Made by a program: the position numbers and the translations under genes. This document shows positions 31,652-46,069 of a stretch of DNA of 64,000 nucleotides, piece after piece (position 1 is the stretch's first letter; every line of letters begins with the position of its first letter). The notes under the pieces were generated by a model, which saw nothing but the letters and a program-made list of their open reading frames with translations, had not been told where the DNA came from and searched no databases. Source of the stretch: Stappia sediminis (GTDB lineage: Bacteria > Pseudomonadota > Alphaproteobacteria > Rhizobiales > Stappiaceae); the NCBI RefSeq assembly GCF_009826895.1, contig NZ_WUMV01000001.1, positions 124,001 through 188,000 on the forward strand. The letters run 5' to 3'.

Positions 31652-32125
31652 TCAGCCGAACGCGACGGCGATGATTTCATAGGCGCGTGCGCCGCCCGGC
31701 GCCGCCACCTCCACCGAATCGCCGATAGTCTTGCCGATCAGCGCCCGCGCGATCGGCGAGGAAATCGATACCTTGCCCGCTTTCACGTCCGCTTCGACGT
31801 CGCCGACGATCATGTATTTCTTTTCCTCGTCGGTGTCCTCGTCGACGAGCGTCACGGTCGCGCCGAACTTGATCGTATCTCCCGACAGTTTGGAGACATC
31901 GATGATCTCGGCGCGCCCGAGCTTGTCCTCCAGTTCGGAGATGCGGCCTTCGTTGTGGCTCTGCTGCTCCTTGGCGGCGTGGTACTCGGCGTTTTCGGAA
32001 AGGTCGCCATGAGCCCGCGCTTCCGAGATCGCCTGGATGATGCGCGGTCGTTCCACCGACGTGCGCTCCTTCAGCTCCTGCTCCAGCATCGCGTAGCCGG
32101 CGGCGGTCATCGGGACTTTTTCCAT
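31652..32125 (-). CDS. greA: Transcription elongation factor GreA
   Basis: GreA, 157 residues, rescues backtracked RNA polymerase by stimulating transcript cleavage through the secondary channel. The N-terminal coiled coil includes [20 protein letters not shown] and the tip acidic pair is in [20 protein letters not shown]. The C-terminal FKBP-like domain ends [14 protein letters not shown]. It lies 204 bases downstream of carB on the same strand, as in many alphaproteobacteria. Confidence 0.96.
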   Translation of the reverse strand: MEKVPMTAAGYAMLEQELKERTSVERPRIIQAISEARAHGDLSENAEYHAAKEQQSHNEGRISELEDKLGRAEIIDVSKLSGDTIKFGATVTLVDEDTDEEKKYMIVGDVEADVKAGKVSISSPIARALIGKTIGDSVEVAAPGGARAYEIIAVAFG

Positions 32126-32329
32126 GGTCTTTGACCTTCAAATTTTGCGCGTTCAAGGCGCATGCACAAACAAAGATAAAACCCGGTCCGGGAATTCCGC
32201 CCGAACCGAGGCTCGTACGCTTATTGGCCGAAGCGTGCCTTCGCTCGCCGAACGGCCGGCACAAGGCTACGCTTCTGTTTTCCAAGGTGCCTGACGACCC
32301 TTCCGCATCATGCGGCGATGCGGGCCGAC

Positions 32330-35638
<3,309 letters not shown>

Positions 35639-35895
35639 CGTTTGCTCGCAAAAACCCGAGCGCAGGTCGCTTTTGGTACCGCGCGGCGGGAGGGGAACTT
35701 TTTTTTCGTCGGCTGAGCGGGCCTTATAGGGAAAAAAAGACCTTCGGGAAACCCCGTAAACGGGCGGAGTACTCAGGAATTTTCACCAGCCCAAAGCGAA
35801 GATCGTGTGTTTCCCGCGCAAGCAAGAGCCGCGCGCCCCGTCGATTTTAATCGTCCTGCGCCCCTGCGCTGAAGCCGGCACTTGCATTCGGCGCA

Positions 35896-36267
35896 TTAAA
35901 TCTTCGTCTCGGAACGATGAATCCTTGCGCTTTCGGCGGAACTGTCGGCACTTTGCCGGCCGTGGCCGGACTCGACGTCTGCGGCAAGCGCATCCGACGG
36001 CGGTTCGAAGGAAGTTGGCACCGGCGCGGTGCCATCGAAATCGCCAATGCCCTTGGTCAAGGCATAGCAGGCCAGGCGGATCGACTTGGGAATTTCCACG
36101 GGACGGCCGTTTCGGTCGCCCTTTTCATAATATTGGATCATCCGCTTTTTCAGCCCAAGCCGCTCCGCCGCGTCCTTCTGTTTAAGCCCAAGCCCCTTCC
36201 GCCAGGCGCGGAACTGGTCCGGGCTCATGAGGGGGGCTTCCTTGTCCTTGCGTTCCGTCTTGTTCAT
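35896..36267 (-). CDS. XRE-family helix-turn-helix protein
   Basis: A 123-residue protein with a helix-turn-helix at about residues 16-50 (SPDQFRAWRKGLGLKQKDAA, then ERLGLKKRMIQYYEKGDR). The C-terminal 50 residues are Ser/Ala/Glu-rich and probably disordered. The start is uncertain: the first ATG gives 123 residues, an ATG 13 codons later (LMSPDQ) would give 110. It lies 260 bases upstream of carB on the same strand. Its target is unknown. Confidence 0.75.
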   Translation of the reverse strand: MNKTERKDKEAPLMSPDQFRAWRKGLGLKQKDAAERLGLKKRMIQYYEKGDRNGRPVEIPKSIRLACYALTKGIGDFDGTAPVPTSFEPPSDALAADVESGHGRQSADSSAESARIHRSETKI

Positions 36268-36325
36268 TCTTGCGTCTTCGAACAGCGCGCCACTTTCGAC
36301 TGGATGCGAACGGTATTCGGTTTCC

Positions 36326-36397
36326 AGTCACCCGAATCTGAAGTTCGTCTCTTTGCTCGGCATGCTCTGAACGAACTTCGGATTCAAAAGGGTGACT
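36326..36397. repeat. Long imperfect inverted repeat 1
   Basis: AGTCACCC then GAATCTGAAGTTCGT (36326-36348) pairs with ACGAACTTCGGATTC and, after four extra As, GGGTGACT (36376-36397). That gives about 22 of 23 base pairs with one G-T pair, a 4-base bulge and a 27-base centre. It lies between divergent XRE and AraC genes. Confidence 0.7.
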
Positions 36398-36413
36398 AGG
36401 GTCTGGACCCTAG
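36396..36413. repeat. Perfect palindrome between the two long inverted repeats
   Basis: CTAGGGTC-TG-GACCCTAG, 8-bp arms and a 2-base centre. It immediately abuts inverted repeat 1. Confidence 0.75.
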
Positions 36414-36430
36414 GATATTTAAGTTTCCAG

Positions 36431-36500
36431 TGTGGTTTTCGAATTTGAAATACGCTCCGGAGGCAGCTGCTATTGTGAGGCGTATTTCAAATTCGCCACA
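36431..36500. repeat. Long inverted repeat 2
   Basis: GAATTTGAAATACGC (36441-36455) and GCGTATTTCAAATTC (36480-36494) are perfect 15-bp arms around a 24-base centre that itself contains the palindrome GCAGCTGC. Outer TGTGG/CCACA arms extend the structure. It starts 18 bases after the previous palindrome and ends about 130 bases before the AraC start. Confidence 0.8.
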
Positions 36501-36631
36501 CCAGGGCGAAAGCGCAAAAAGTGCGACCTGCTATCAATCGGACGTTCGTCGCGCGAAGTCAATCTTGTCAAGGATTTGTATCCGTCCGGCCGGCCTTCCG
36601 GCGGCAAATTCGTATCGCGAAAAGTTGATCG

Positions 36632-37813
36632 ATGCCGCAGGAAAGGCGGTTTAGCTTTGAAGGACTCGAATTTCGACCCGATATCATTGAAGACCTTGCG
36701 ACAAGCATGCTCGATTTGGCGACCAGCGACACTGATTTCGGCTTGCTCCTTACGGGCGGCGATAGCGAAGCGCATCTCATTCAGGCGCGCGAGCTTGTCG
36801 GATTGCCGGAATATTGCGCGGTTCTCGATATCCCGCTCTCGCCATTCCTGAAGCAGTACCGCTTGAGCAACGTGCCCGCCCGGCCGCCGCTTGGCAGTTA
36901 CATCCGCCTGGATGATTTCTCAAGGCTGCTGGACGCCCTGGCCACCCGTGCGGGGTGCGAGACCTTCGCACTCGACTGGACGAAGTGGCTGATCGAGACA
37001 TTGCCTGATCCGATAGATTGCCAGGGTGCTGACGATACCGTTTGCATGGCGGCGAAATATGCTCCCGATTTGCGGTCGGCGATCGATGTCCTCGCGAATT
37101 GCGCTTCGGTCAGTCATGACCTGGCAATGGCCGAATGCGTCAGCGAAGGTGCGACGACGGCGCTGCAGTGGGCCTTCCCTTATTCGATCAGCTGCCGCAA
37201 TCAGATTACCGACCGTATTGCCGGGGCGTACTGCCGGAGGATCTCGGTTTTGACCGGCGGTTTGGACGTTGTTGTGAGCGTTGAACTCAACCGTGACGAG
37301 CCGGTAGATGCCGGACCGTATCGGGAATTTTTCGGGCCCGCGATTTCGTTCGACGCGCCATTCAACCGGATCAGGGTCAAGACATCCGCGCTGGATACGC
37401 CCAACTTGCGCGCCAACAACGACATTTTTGTCGCTCTTGGCGAATTGAACCGGCGCCGGCTTGCCGACAAGCGCAGGGTGCATTCAGTGGTTGGACGCAC
37501 TTGCGAGGCGATTGCCGCGGACCTGAGCGATCCCGACCTGACCCTTTCCAAGGTGTCGCGCAATATGGCCTTGAGCGAACGGGGCCTGCAGCGCCGGCTG
37601 TCCGACGAAGGTGCGACATTTCAGATGCTTCATGACAAGGTTCGCCGGCAAGCCGCCGAGGACCTGCTCACGGCGACGGATCTTTCCATTTCCGATATCG
37701 CCTACAGGTTGGGGTTCAAGGCGGTGGGAAACTTTACCCGCGCTGCGAGGCGATGGTTCGACCGCTCGCCGAAGGAGTATCGCAAGGAAAGACAGTCCGC
37801 TGCGGCACAGTGA
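36632..37813 (+). CDS. AraC-family transcriptional regulator
   Basis: A 393-residue regulator with an N-terminal sensor of the Arabinose_bd/OruR-like type (about residues 20-210) and a C-terminal double helix-turn-helix (about 290-390: SDPDLTLSKVSRNMALSERG, RLSDEGATFQMLHDKVRRQA, then LSISDIAYRLGFKAVGNFTR and RRWFDRSPKEYRKER). The ligand is unknown. The gene has no partner on its strand. The ATG lies soon after GATCGATGCCG and is not strongly supported by a ribosome site. The region before it has three striking inverted repeats that may be its operators. Confidence 0.88.
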   Translation: MPQERRFSFEGLEFRPDIIEDLATSMLDLATSDTDFGLLLTGGDSEAHLIQARELVGLPEYCAVLDIPLSPFLKQYRLSNVPARPPLGSYIRLDDFSRLLDALATRAGCETFALDWTKWLIETLPDPIDCQGADDTVCMAAKYAPDLRSAIDVLANCASVSHDLAMAECVSEGATTALQWAFPYSISCRNQITDRIAGAYCRRISVLTGGLDVVVSVELNRDEPVDAGPYREFFGPAISFDAPFNRIRVKTSALDTPNLRANNDIFVALGELNRRRLADKRRVHSVVGRTCEAIAADLSDPDLTLSKVSRNMALSERGLQRRLSDEGATFQMLHDKVRRQAAEDLLTATDLSISDIAYRLGFKAVGNFTRAARRWFDRSPKEYRKERQSAAAQ

Positions 37814-38432
37814 GACAATCCGGCAAATCGGGCGGGCGATTCGAGCATATCTGCCCCGGCGAAAGGTGCGGGGATGGCGTTTCGGGCCGCGATTCCGCGA
37901 ATTCGTTCGATTTTGGGGTTAAATTCGGTGTTACGTCGCGTGTAACGATGGGATTTTTGCCGATATCGAGAGAATGCGGAGGTCTTTGTGGCATTGCGAG
38001 AATGCGCCGTTGCGGCAAGTAACGCGCAAAACACATTGCATTATATCATGATAAATTAAGCCGCGCTTAGAGTTGTCCTTGGGGCAAGACTGTATATTTC
38101 TGCAAATATTGATCGAAAATTCGAAAAAAATCTATTATACTTGGCTTTTATAATTGAAGTATTTAATATTTTCCAAATTGAACCCAGTCAAATTCTGAAT
38201 AGATAACGAAATATACGATTTATATAACTTTCTTTCACGGAAAGTTTATTATATACGCATGGATAGCAGAATTGTAACGCATCCAAAGATAACGAATTGG
38301 CGTGAAATGAAAAAGAATGCAAATGCATAGAGTGGCATAGTCCTGCTCGATCCGATGCGGGGCGCGAAGCTGACAGCTGCATCGGTCGAAACAAAAACGC
38401 CTTCAGACGGGCAAAACGGAACGGGCAAGACT
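37814..38432. other. AT-rich intergenic region
   Basis: About 620 bases, strongly AT-rich from 38030 to 38330, between the AraC and MerR genes. No gene is supported. It contains the palindrome TCGAAAATTCGA (38113-38124) and the dyad listed at 38226. Confidence 0.55.
38226..38246. promoter_or_regulatory. Dyad upstream of merR-type gene
   Basis: AACTTTC-TTTCACG-GAAAGTT, 7-bp perfect arms in AT-rich DNA about 190 bases before the MerR-family start. It could be a regulator site; no direct proof. Confidence 0.4.
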
Positions 38433-38888
38433 ATGAGCAACCTGGCAACGAAAATTCTGGACGCTCCCGATATCGCGGGGCCTATCGTCAAGGAAGGCGG
38501 CGAGGAAAAGCTTCTCGCCATTTCCGAAATGTCGGATCTGTTCGACGTAACTTTGCGCACGCTGCGCTTTTATGAGGAGAAGGGCCTCCTCAATCCGGTG
38601 CGCAAAGGTGCGCGGCGCTACTATCGCCCGCATGACGTGAGCCGGATGAAGGTCATCCTCCAGGCGAAGAAGATCGGGCTGACGCTTGGCGAGATCCGCC
38701 GCGTGATCGCGATCGTCGAAGGCAACCTGCCGCGTATCGAGCAGCTGCGCCAGCTTCGCAAGATCTGCGCCGATCAGGAGGGCATCCTGCGCGAGCATCA
38801 GGCTCAGGTCGACGAGCAGATCACCGAAATGCAGGGCGTTGTCGCCTCGCTCGACACGCTGATCGACACGGGTGGCGACGCCGCCTGA
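38433..38888 (+). CDS. MerR-family transcriptional regulator
   Basis: A 151-residue MerR protein. The winged helix-turn-helix (about residues 28-95) reads LLAISEMSDLFDVTLRTLRF, YEEKGLLNPVRKGARRYYR, and VSRMKVILQAKKIGLTLGEI. The rest is a dimerisation coiled coil (ICADQEGILREHQAQVDEQI). No metal-binding cysteines are present, so it is not a classical metal sensor. The start is placed at MSNLATK; the longer frame to 38355 has no good ribosome site. It is convergent with carA and shares a terminator with it. Confidence 0.85.
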   Translation: MSNLATKILDAPDIAGPIVKEGGEEKLLAISEMSDLFDVTLRTLRFYEEKGLLNPVRKGARRYYRPHDVSRMKVILQAKKIGLTLGEIRRVIAIVEGNLPRIEQLRQLRKICADQEGILREHQAQVDEQITEMQGVVASLDTLIDTGGDAA

Positions 38889-38925
38889 TCAGGCCGATGC
38901 CGGCATCCGCCGGCAATGTAAATCG

Positions 38926-38960
38926 AAAACGCCCGGCCGAAGATTTCGGTCGGGCGTTTT
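38926..38960. terminator. Bidirectional terminator between merR and carA
   Basis: AAAACGCCCGGCCGAA and TTCGGTCGGGCGTTTT form a long stem with one G-T pair and a very short loop; A and T tracts on both sides serve both convergent genes. Confidence 0.9.
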
Positions 38961-38990
38961 CGGTTCATGGAAAGGCAGTCGGCACGCGGG

Positions 38991-40199
38991 TCAGCGTTCC
39001 GCTTCCGACGCAATTCCTTTGCGCTCACGCATGAGATTGGCGAAGCGGCGGAACAGGTAGTGGCTGTCGCGCGGGCCCGGCGAAGCTTCCGGGTGGTATT
39101 GCACGGAAAAGACGGGCCTGTCCTTGAGCCGGATGCCGCAGTTCGATCCGTCGAACAGCGAAACGTGGGTTTCCTCCAGCGTGCCGGGCAGGGTTTGCGC
39201 GTCGACGGCAAATCCGTGGTTCATCGACGTGATCTCGACCTTGCCGGTCGTGCGGTCGAAAACGGGGTGGTTCGCGCCGTGGTGACCCTGGTGCATCTTC
39301 GTGGTCTTCGCGCCGAGCGCGATGGCGAGCATCTGGTGGCCGAGGCAGATCCCGAAAACCGGCAGGCCTTCGTCAACCACCTTTCGGATGGTCTCGACCG
39401 CATATTCGCCAGTTGCTGCCGGGTCGCCCGGTCCGTTCGACAGAAACACCCCGTCCGGGTTGTGGGACAGGACGTCCTGCGCGCTCGCGGTCGCCGGAAG
39501 GACGGTCACTTTGCAGCCGGTATCGGCAAGAAGCCGCAGGATGTTGCGCTTGATACCGTAGTCGAGAGCGACGACATTGAAGCTTTCGCGCTCGCGTCGG
39601 CCATAGCCGTTGCCCCAGGCCCAGGGCGTTTCGTCCCAGGAAAAACTCTGGGCGGTGGTCACGTCCTTGGCCAGGTCCATCCCGTCTAGGCCCGGCCATG
39701 CCTGTGCCGCCTGCTTCAGCGCATCCATGTCGAACACGCCGTCTGGCGCATGCGCGATCACTGCATTGGCAAGGCCTCTTTCGCGGATCAGGGCGGTCAG
39801 CGCACGGGTGTCCACGCCGCAAAGGCCGACGATCCCGCGCGCTTTCAGCCAGGCATCGAGGTGCTTCGTCGCGCGGTAGTTGGAAGGATCCGTTATGTCG
39901 GCCTTGAAGATGGCGCCGCGCACCCCGGAAGAGGAGGCCATGTTGACCGTCTCTATGTCTTCCTCGTTGGTGCCGACATTGCCGATGTGTGGAAAGGTGA
40001 AGGTGATGATCTGGCCGGCGTAGGAGGGGTCGGTCAGGATCTCTTCATAGCCGGTCATGGCGGTGTTGAAGCACACCTCGCCCACGGACTGGCCCGTCGC
40101 GCCGAGGCCTTGTCCCTCAATGACGGTTCCGTCGGCGAGAATGAGTACGGCCGTTGTCGGCGTCGCGGACCATGCGTCAGCGCTCGTCATGTCTTGCAT
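38991..40199 (-). CDS. carA: Carbamoyl-phosphate synthase small subunit
   Basis: CarA, 402 residues, is the glutamine amidotransferase subunit that feeds ammonia to CarB. The N-terminal domain holds GEVCFNTAMTGYEEILTDPS and TFTFPHIGNVG. The class I amidotransferase domain carries the nucleophile Cys in PVFGICLGHQM, plus SNGPGDPAA and SVQYHPEASPGP with the catalytic His and Glu. The first ATG was used; a second, three codons on, is equally possible. It is not adjacent to carB. Confidence 0.97.
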   Translation of the reverse strand: MQDMTSADAWSATPTTAVLILADGTVIEGQGLGATGQSVGEVCFNTAMTGYEEILTDPSYAGQIITFTFPHIGNVGTNEEDIETVNMASSSGVRGAIFKADITDPSNYRATKHLDAWLKARGIVGLCGVDTRALTALIRERGLANAVIAHAPDGVFDMDALKQAAQAWPGLDGMDLAKDVTTAQSFSWDETPWAWGNGYGRRERESFNVVALDYGIKRNILRLLADTGCKVTVLPATASAQDVLSHNPDGVFLSNGPGDPAATGEYAVETIRKVVDEGLPVFGICLGHQMLAIALGAKTTKMHQGHHGANHPVFDRTTGKVEITSMNHGFAVDAQTLPGTLEETHVSLFDGSNCGIRLKDRPVFSVQYHPEASPGPRDSHYLFRRFANLMRERKGIASEAER

Positions 40200-40445
40200 T
40201 CTTCATCCGGTTGATGACATCATGCGCCTCAACGCTCCGTAGCCGGCTTTCGATATCGATTCGCAGGCCGACCGGGAACGGGGCGCATCAAGGCCGGCAC
40301 TCTAGGGGATACGACCGTAGCGGTCAACCACGAGGTCACTAAAGAAAATTCCGCAAAATCAACGGGTTAGCCATATCGTTGGAGGGATTTTTCTGGCATT
40401 TGCCCTTTGGTGAGCCGATTCTCCCGACAGCCGGTGGAGCATTGA

Positions 40446-40901
40446 ATGCGCGAAGAGATCAATTCCGCCCTGCAGAACGCGCTTGAGAAAGGCGAGAAAG
40501 GGCGCGCTGCGACGCTGCGCCTCGTCCAGGCGACGATCCGCGACAGGGACTTGCGGTCCCGGGAAACGGGCGGCGACGGGCTGACCGACGTCGAAGTCAT
40601 CGAAATCCTGCGCAAGATGATGCGCCAGCGCGAGGAATCGGTGCGCGATTACGAGGAATCGGGCCAGCTTGAGTTGGCCGAACAGGAGCGCCAGGAAAGC
40701 GATATCATTCGCGAATTCCTTCCCCGTCAGTTCGACGAAGAGGAAATGCGCCGGCACTGCGAAAATGTGGTGCGCGATATCAATGCCCATGGGCTTCGCG
40801 ATATGGGCCGCTGCATGAGCGCGTTGAAGGAGCGCTTTCCCGGCCAGATGGACTTCACCCGCGCAAGCTGCGTTGTGAAGGATCTGCTGCGCAGCGAATA
40901 G
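40446..40901 (+). CDS. GatB/YqeY domain-containing protein
   Basis: A 151-residue YqeY-like protein: MREEINSALQNALEKGEKGR, ATLRLVQATIRDRD, DVEVIEILRKMMRQREESVR and FLPRQFDEEEMRRHCEN are the family pattern. The domain resembles the tail of GatB, which binds tRNA in the amidotransferase, but the role of stand-alone YqeY is not settled. It is divergent from carA and lies 167 bases upstream of dnaG, a conserved neighbourhood in alphaproteobacteria. Confidence 0.92.
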   Translation: MREEINSALQNALEKGEKGRAATLRLVQATIRDRDLRSRETGGDGLTDVEVIEILRKMMRQREESVRDYEESGQLELAEQERQESDIIREFLPRQFDEEEMRRHCENVVRDINAHGLRDMGRCMSALKERFPGQMDFTRASCVVKDLLRSE

Positions 40902-41068
40902 TGCACCCCTTCCTCATCCACAGCGTTGCACAGCAATTCACAGGGTGCTCGTCTCGAAATCTGCGTTTATCCGCCTTGGTGGTGCGCAAGGCGTGAATTG
41001 AGCGTCGGCTTCCGCGCCCAAGTGTTTTAGTCTGCTCATGTCCCTTAACCAGCCGATCTGGAATCCTG

Positions 41069-43042
41069 ATGCGTTTTCCGCCGTCCCTGCTCGATGAAAT
41101 TCGCGTAAGGCTGCCGCTTTCCGATGTGGTCGGGCGCCGTGTGAGCTGGGACCGGCGCAAGACGCAGCCCGCGCGTGGCGATTTCTGGGCCTGCTGCCCG
41201 TTTCACCAGGAAAAGACGCCGAGCTTCCACGTCGATGACAGGCGCGGACGCTACAAGTGCTTCGGCTGCGGCGCGTCCGGGGACCATTTCCGGTTTCTGA
41301 CCGATACCGAGGGCCTGAGCTTTCCCGAAGCGGTGGAGCGTCTTGCCGAGCAGACGGGCGTCGCCTTGCCGAAGCCCGATCCGCAGGCCGAAAAGCGCGA
41401 GCAGCGCCGCGCCAGCCTTGCCGAAATTTGCGAGATGGCGGCGAGGTTCTTCCAGGCCGAATTCGCAACGTCAGGCGGTGCCGCGGCGCGGGACTATTGC
41501 GCCCGGCGCGGGTTGAAGGGCGATACGCTGAAGGAGTTTCGCTTCGGTTTCGCGCCCAACGGTCGCGACGCCTTGAAGCGGCATCTGGTTTCCAGGGGCG
41601 TCGACGAGGCGGATATGATCGAGGCTGGCCTCGTCATCAAGCCGGACGACGGGCGGGCAAGTTACGACAGGTTCCGCAACCGGCTGATAATCCCGATTCA
41701 GGACGATCGCGGCCGCGTCGTCGCCTTCGGCGGGCGCACGCTCGACCCCGATGGTCAGCCGAAATACCTGAATTCGCCGGAAACGCCGCTTTTTCACAAG
41801 GGCGCACTTGTCTTCAACGCTCACCGCGCGCGAGAGCCCGCCTTCAAATCCGGTCAGGCGATCGTTGCCGAAGGTTATATGGATGCGATTGCCATATGGC
41901 AGGCAGGTTTTCCGGCCGTGGTCGCGACACTGGGGACGGCATTCACCGAAGAGCAGATTGCACGCATCTGGAAGCTTTCCGCGGAGCCGATCATTTGTTT
42001 TGACGGCGATGTTGCCGGTGTGTCGGCGGCGCATCGCGCGCTGGACCGTATCGCGCCGGTGCTGAGAAGCGGCTATTCCTTCAATTTCGTATTCCTGCCG
42101 GACGGAAAGGATCCGGACGATCTGATCCGCGCCGGCGGCGCACCGGCCTTTCGGGAAGCCTTGTCCGGCGCCAAGCCGCTTATCGACGTCCTGTGGGAGC
42201 GCGAGGCTTCCGTTGCGCAAATCGATACGCCCGAACGCAAGGCGGCGCTTGAGAAGCGCTTTGAGGATATCGTCCGCCAGATAAAGGACGAGCGTGTTCG
42301 CCGGCGTTATCAACTCGATATCAGGCTAAGGCTCTCGAACCTTTTTTTCGAGCAGTCGCGCGCCGCGCGAGGCTTCGCCAGGGGGCAGGGGCGCGGGCGT
42401 GGGGCTGGCCAGTTCACGGAACCGGGCCTCAAGGACCGGCTAGAGCGCCCGGACGGTCCGATGTTCGGAACGGAGCGCACGCTATGCGGGCTTTGCCTGA
42501 AGTATCCGGGCCTGTTCGAGCGTCATGTGGAACGTGTCTCGCAGTTGCCGCTGCATGATGAGCTTCATGGCCGGTTCCGGGATGAATTGTGCCGCGTGGC
42601 GACCGAACTCGATAGCGCGCAGGTCAGCGATTTCTTCGACAAGCTGGACGAGCGTTTCTATCGAATTCTGTCGGAAGCCCTCGATATGCCCGAGGCTGTC
42701 GAAACGAGATCGGCGCCCGCCGAGGCCGTTCGGGCGCGTTTCCAGGACCTGATCCAGCGCCTTCCCGTACTTCGATACGACCCGCCCGAGGATTTTGTGG
42801 AGCATCTGTTCCTTCATTTCCTGGACGTTCTGGAGACGAGCGCGCTCGAACGCGAACTTGAGCAGGAAATGGCCAGCGCGGACGAAGATTTCGACGACGC
42901 GGCGTGGGACAGGATCAAGGCGCTGACGCAGGATCTTTCCCGCCGTCGCGAGGAGTGCGCGCGCGATGAGCAGGAACTTGCCGAACGTGGCCGAAAACTG
43001 CGTGAAACAGGGCAATCGGTTGTGTTCGCCAAGGCCGGATGA
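41069..43042 (+). CDS. dnaG: DNA primase
   Basis: DnaG, 657 residues, makes RNA primers at the replication fork. The N-terminal zinc-binding domain shows C43/H46/C64/C67 (CPFHQEKTPSF; YKCFGCG). The RNA polymerase core includes the Toprim parts IVAEGYMDAIA and IICFDGDVAG. The C-terminal DnaB-interaction region is about residues 450-650 and is less conserved. It lies upstream of rpoD on the same strand, as in the macromolecular-synthesis order of many bacteria. Confidence 0.97.
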   Translation: MRFPPSLLDEIRVRLPLSDVVGRRVSWDRRKTQPARGDFWACCPFHQEKTPSFHVDDRRGRYKCFGCGASGDHFRFLTDTEGLSFPEAVERLAEQTGVALPKPDPQAEKREQRRASLAEICEMAARFFQAEFATSGGAAARDYCARRGLKGDTLKEFRFGFAPNGRDALKRHLVSRGVDEADMIEAGLVIKPDDGRASYDRFRNRLIIPIQDDRGRVVAFGGRTLDPDGQPKYLNSPETPLFHKGALVFNAHRAREPAFKSGQAIVAEGYMDAIAIWQAGFPAVVATLGTAFTEEQIARIWKLSAEPIICFDGDVAGVSAAHRALDRIAPVLRSGYSFNFVFLPDGKDPDDLIRAGGAPAFREALSGAKPLIDVLWEREASVAQIDTPERKAALEKRFEDIVRQIKDERVRRRYQLDIRLRLSNLFFEQSRAARGFARGQGRGRGAGQFTEPGLKDRLERPDGPMFGTERTLCGLCLKYPGLFERHVERVSQLPLHDELHGRFRDELCRVATELDSAQVSDFFDKLDERFYRILSEALDMPEAVETRSAPAEAVRARFQDLIQRLPVLRYDPPEDFVEHLFLHFLDVLETSALERELEQEMASADEDFDDAAWDRIKALTQDLSRRREECARDEQELAERGRKLRETGQSVVFAKAG

Positions 43043-43583
43043 AGCGCCTTTTACGGTGTGCCGGCCGTCATGCTTCGGCCTTTCGCGCAAAAAGAAGGCG
43101 CGAGCGAGTGAGTGGACCGCGGAAAAATCGACGTTGACCTTTCGCGAATCACTCTTGCGATTCTCGGTGGCCGCGTTAAATAGTCGAAAGGCAGCAACGA
43201 GCGCCGAACGCTGGGCATCATTGGACCTATGGGCCATCCACGGGCGAAACACGAGATTGGCTGCCGACAATCCGGGAACCTTGCCAGTGCGGAAAACCGC
43301 GCTGCTTTTCGCGTATGTTCAATCGCGATAAGCGCGCTGATTGAATGGACTTTTCCGCCGGTGGGGGCAGAGGGACGAATTTCGACAGAGTTAAGCGGGA
43401 CTTAACGGACCGCATATAAACAGACCGAAAGGTTGAGCGGGCGCGATCGGGATTTTTTTCGTTTTGGCGGCGGCGATTTTTCGCGCCGCTGGAGAAACCG
43501 CCTGATCGAGAGCGGAGCGGCGGGCTTCGCGCGCCAAGCGGGTACATGACGCCGATCGCGAATCGGCGGAGCCGGAGACAAAC
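43043..43583. other. dnaG-rpoD intergenic region
   Basis: About 540 bases with no supported gene. It presumably holds the rpoD promoter and leader, but no element was recognised with confidence. Confidence 0.5.
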
Positions 43584-45581
<1,998 letters not shown>

Positions 45582-45605
45582 GGCGGCACGAAGCGGAAAT
45601 CATCG

Positions 45606-45634
45606 AAAGCCCGGCCGTTTTGGCCGGGCTTTTT
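45606..45634 (+). terminator. Rho-independent terminator of rpoD
   Basis: AAGCCCGGCC-GTTTT-GGCCGGGCTT followed by further Ts, 25 bases after the stop. Confidence 0.92.
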
Positions 45635-45769
45635 CTTATGGTAGCGTACTGTCTTTCCCGCATTGCCGGTCATTGCTCCAAGGCGCATAGTTTTCGGGGC
45701 GATTTGGGGGCGATGACGGTGCTGGCCAGGACACCTTTGGTGCGCGTGCCGCGCCAAGGGAGGTGTGTC

Positions 45770-46063
45770 GTGACCATCTACATCGTTTTCGTCAGCTGGA
45801 CCGATCAGGGGATCAAGAACGTCAAGGATTCTCCCGGGCGGCTCGACGCGGCCAAGAAGATGCTGTCCGACATGGGCGGAAACTTCCGCGAGTTCTATCT
45901 CACGATGGGCGAATTCGACATGATGGCGATCTGCGAGGCACCCGACGATGCGGTGATCGCGCGCATGGTGCTTATGCTCGGCCAGACCGGAAACATCCGC
46001 ACGCGAACGGTGAAGGCATTCCCGGAATCTGCCTATCGCGAGATCATCAACTCGCTCGGGTAA
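45770..46063 (+). CDS. GYD domain-containing protein
   Basis: A 97-residue GYD-domain protein, a small ferredoxin-like-fold family of unknown function. The pattern is IYIVFVSWTDQGIKNVKDSP, then RLDAAKKMLSDMGGNFREFY and LTMGEFDMMAICEAPDDAVI. The GTG start after AAGGGAGG gives the normal family length; the frame opens further upstream without sequence support. It is convergent with the MFS transporter gene, 6 bases apart. Confidence 0.85.
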   Translation: MTIYIVFVSWTDQGIKNVKDSPGRLDAAKKMLSDMGGNFREFYLTMGEFDMMAICEAPDDAVIARMVLMLGQTGNIRTRTVKAFPESAYREIINSLG

Positions 46064-46069
46064 CACTTC

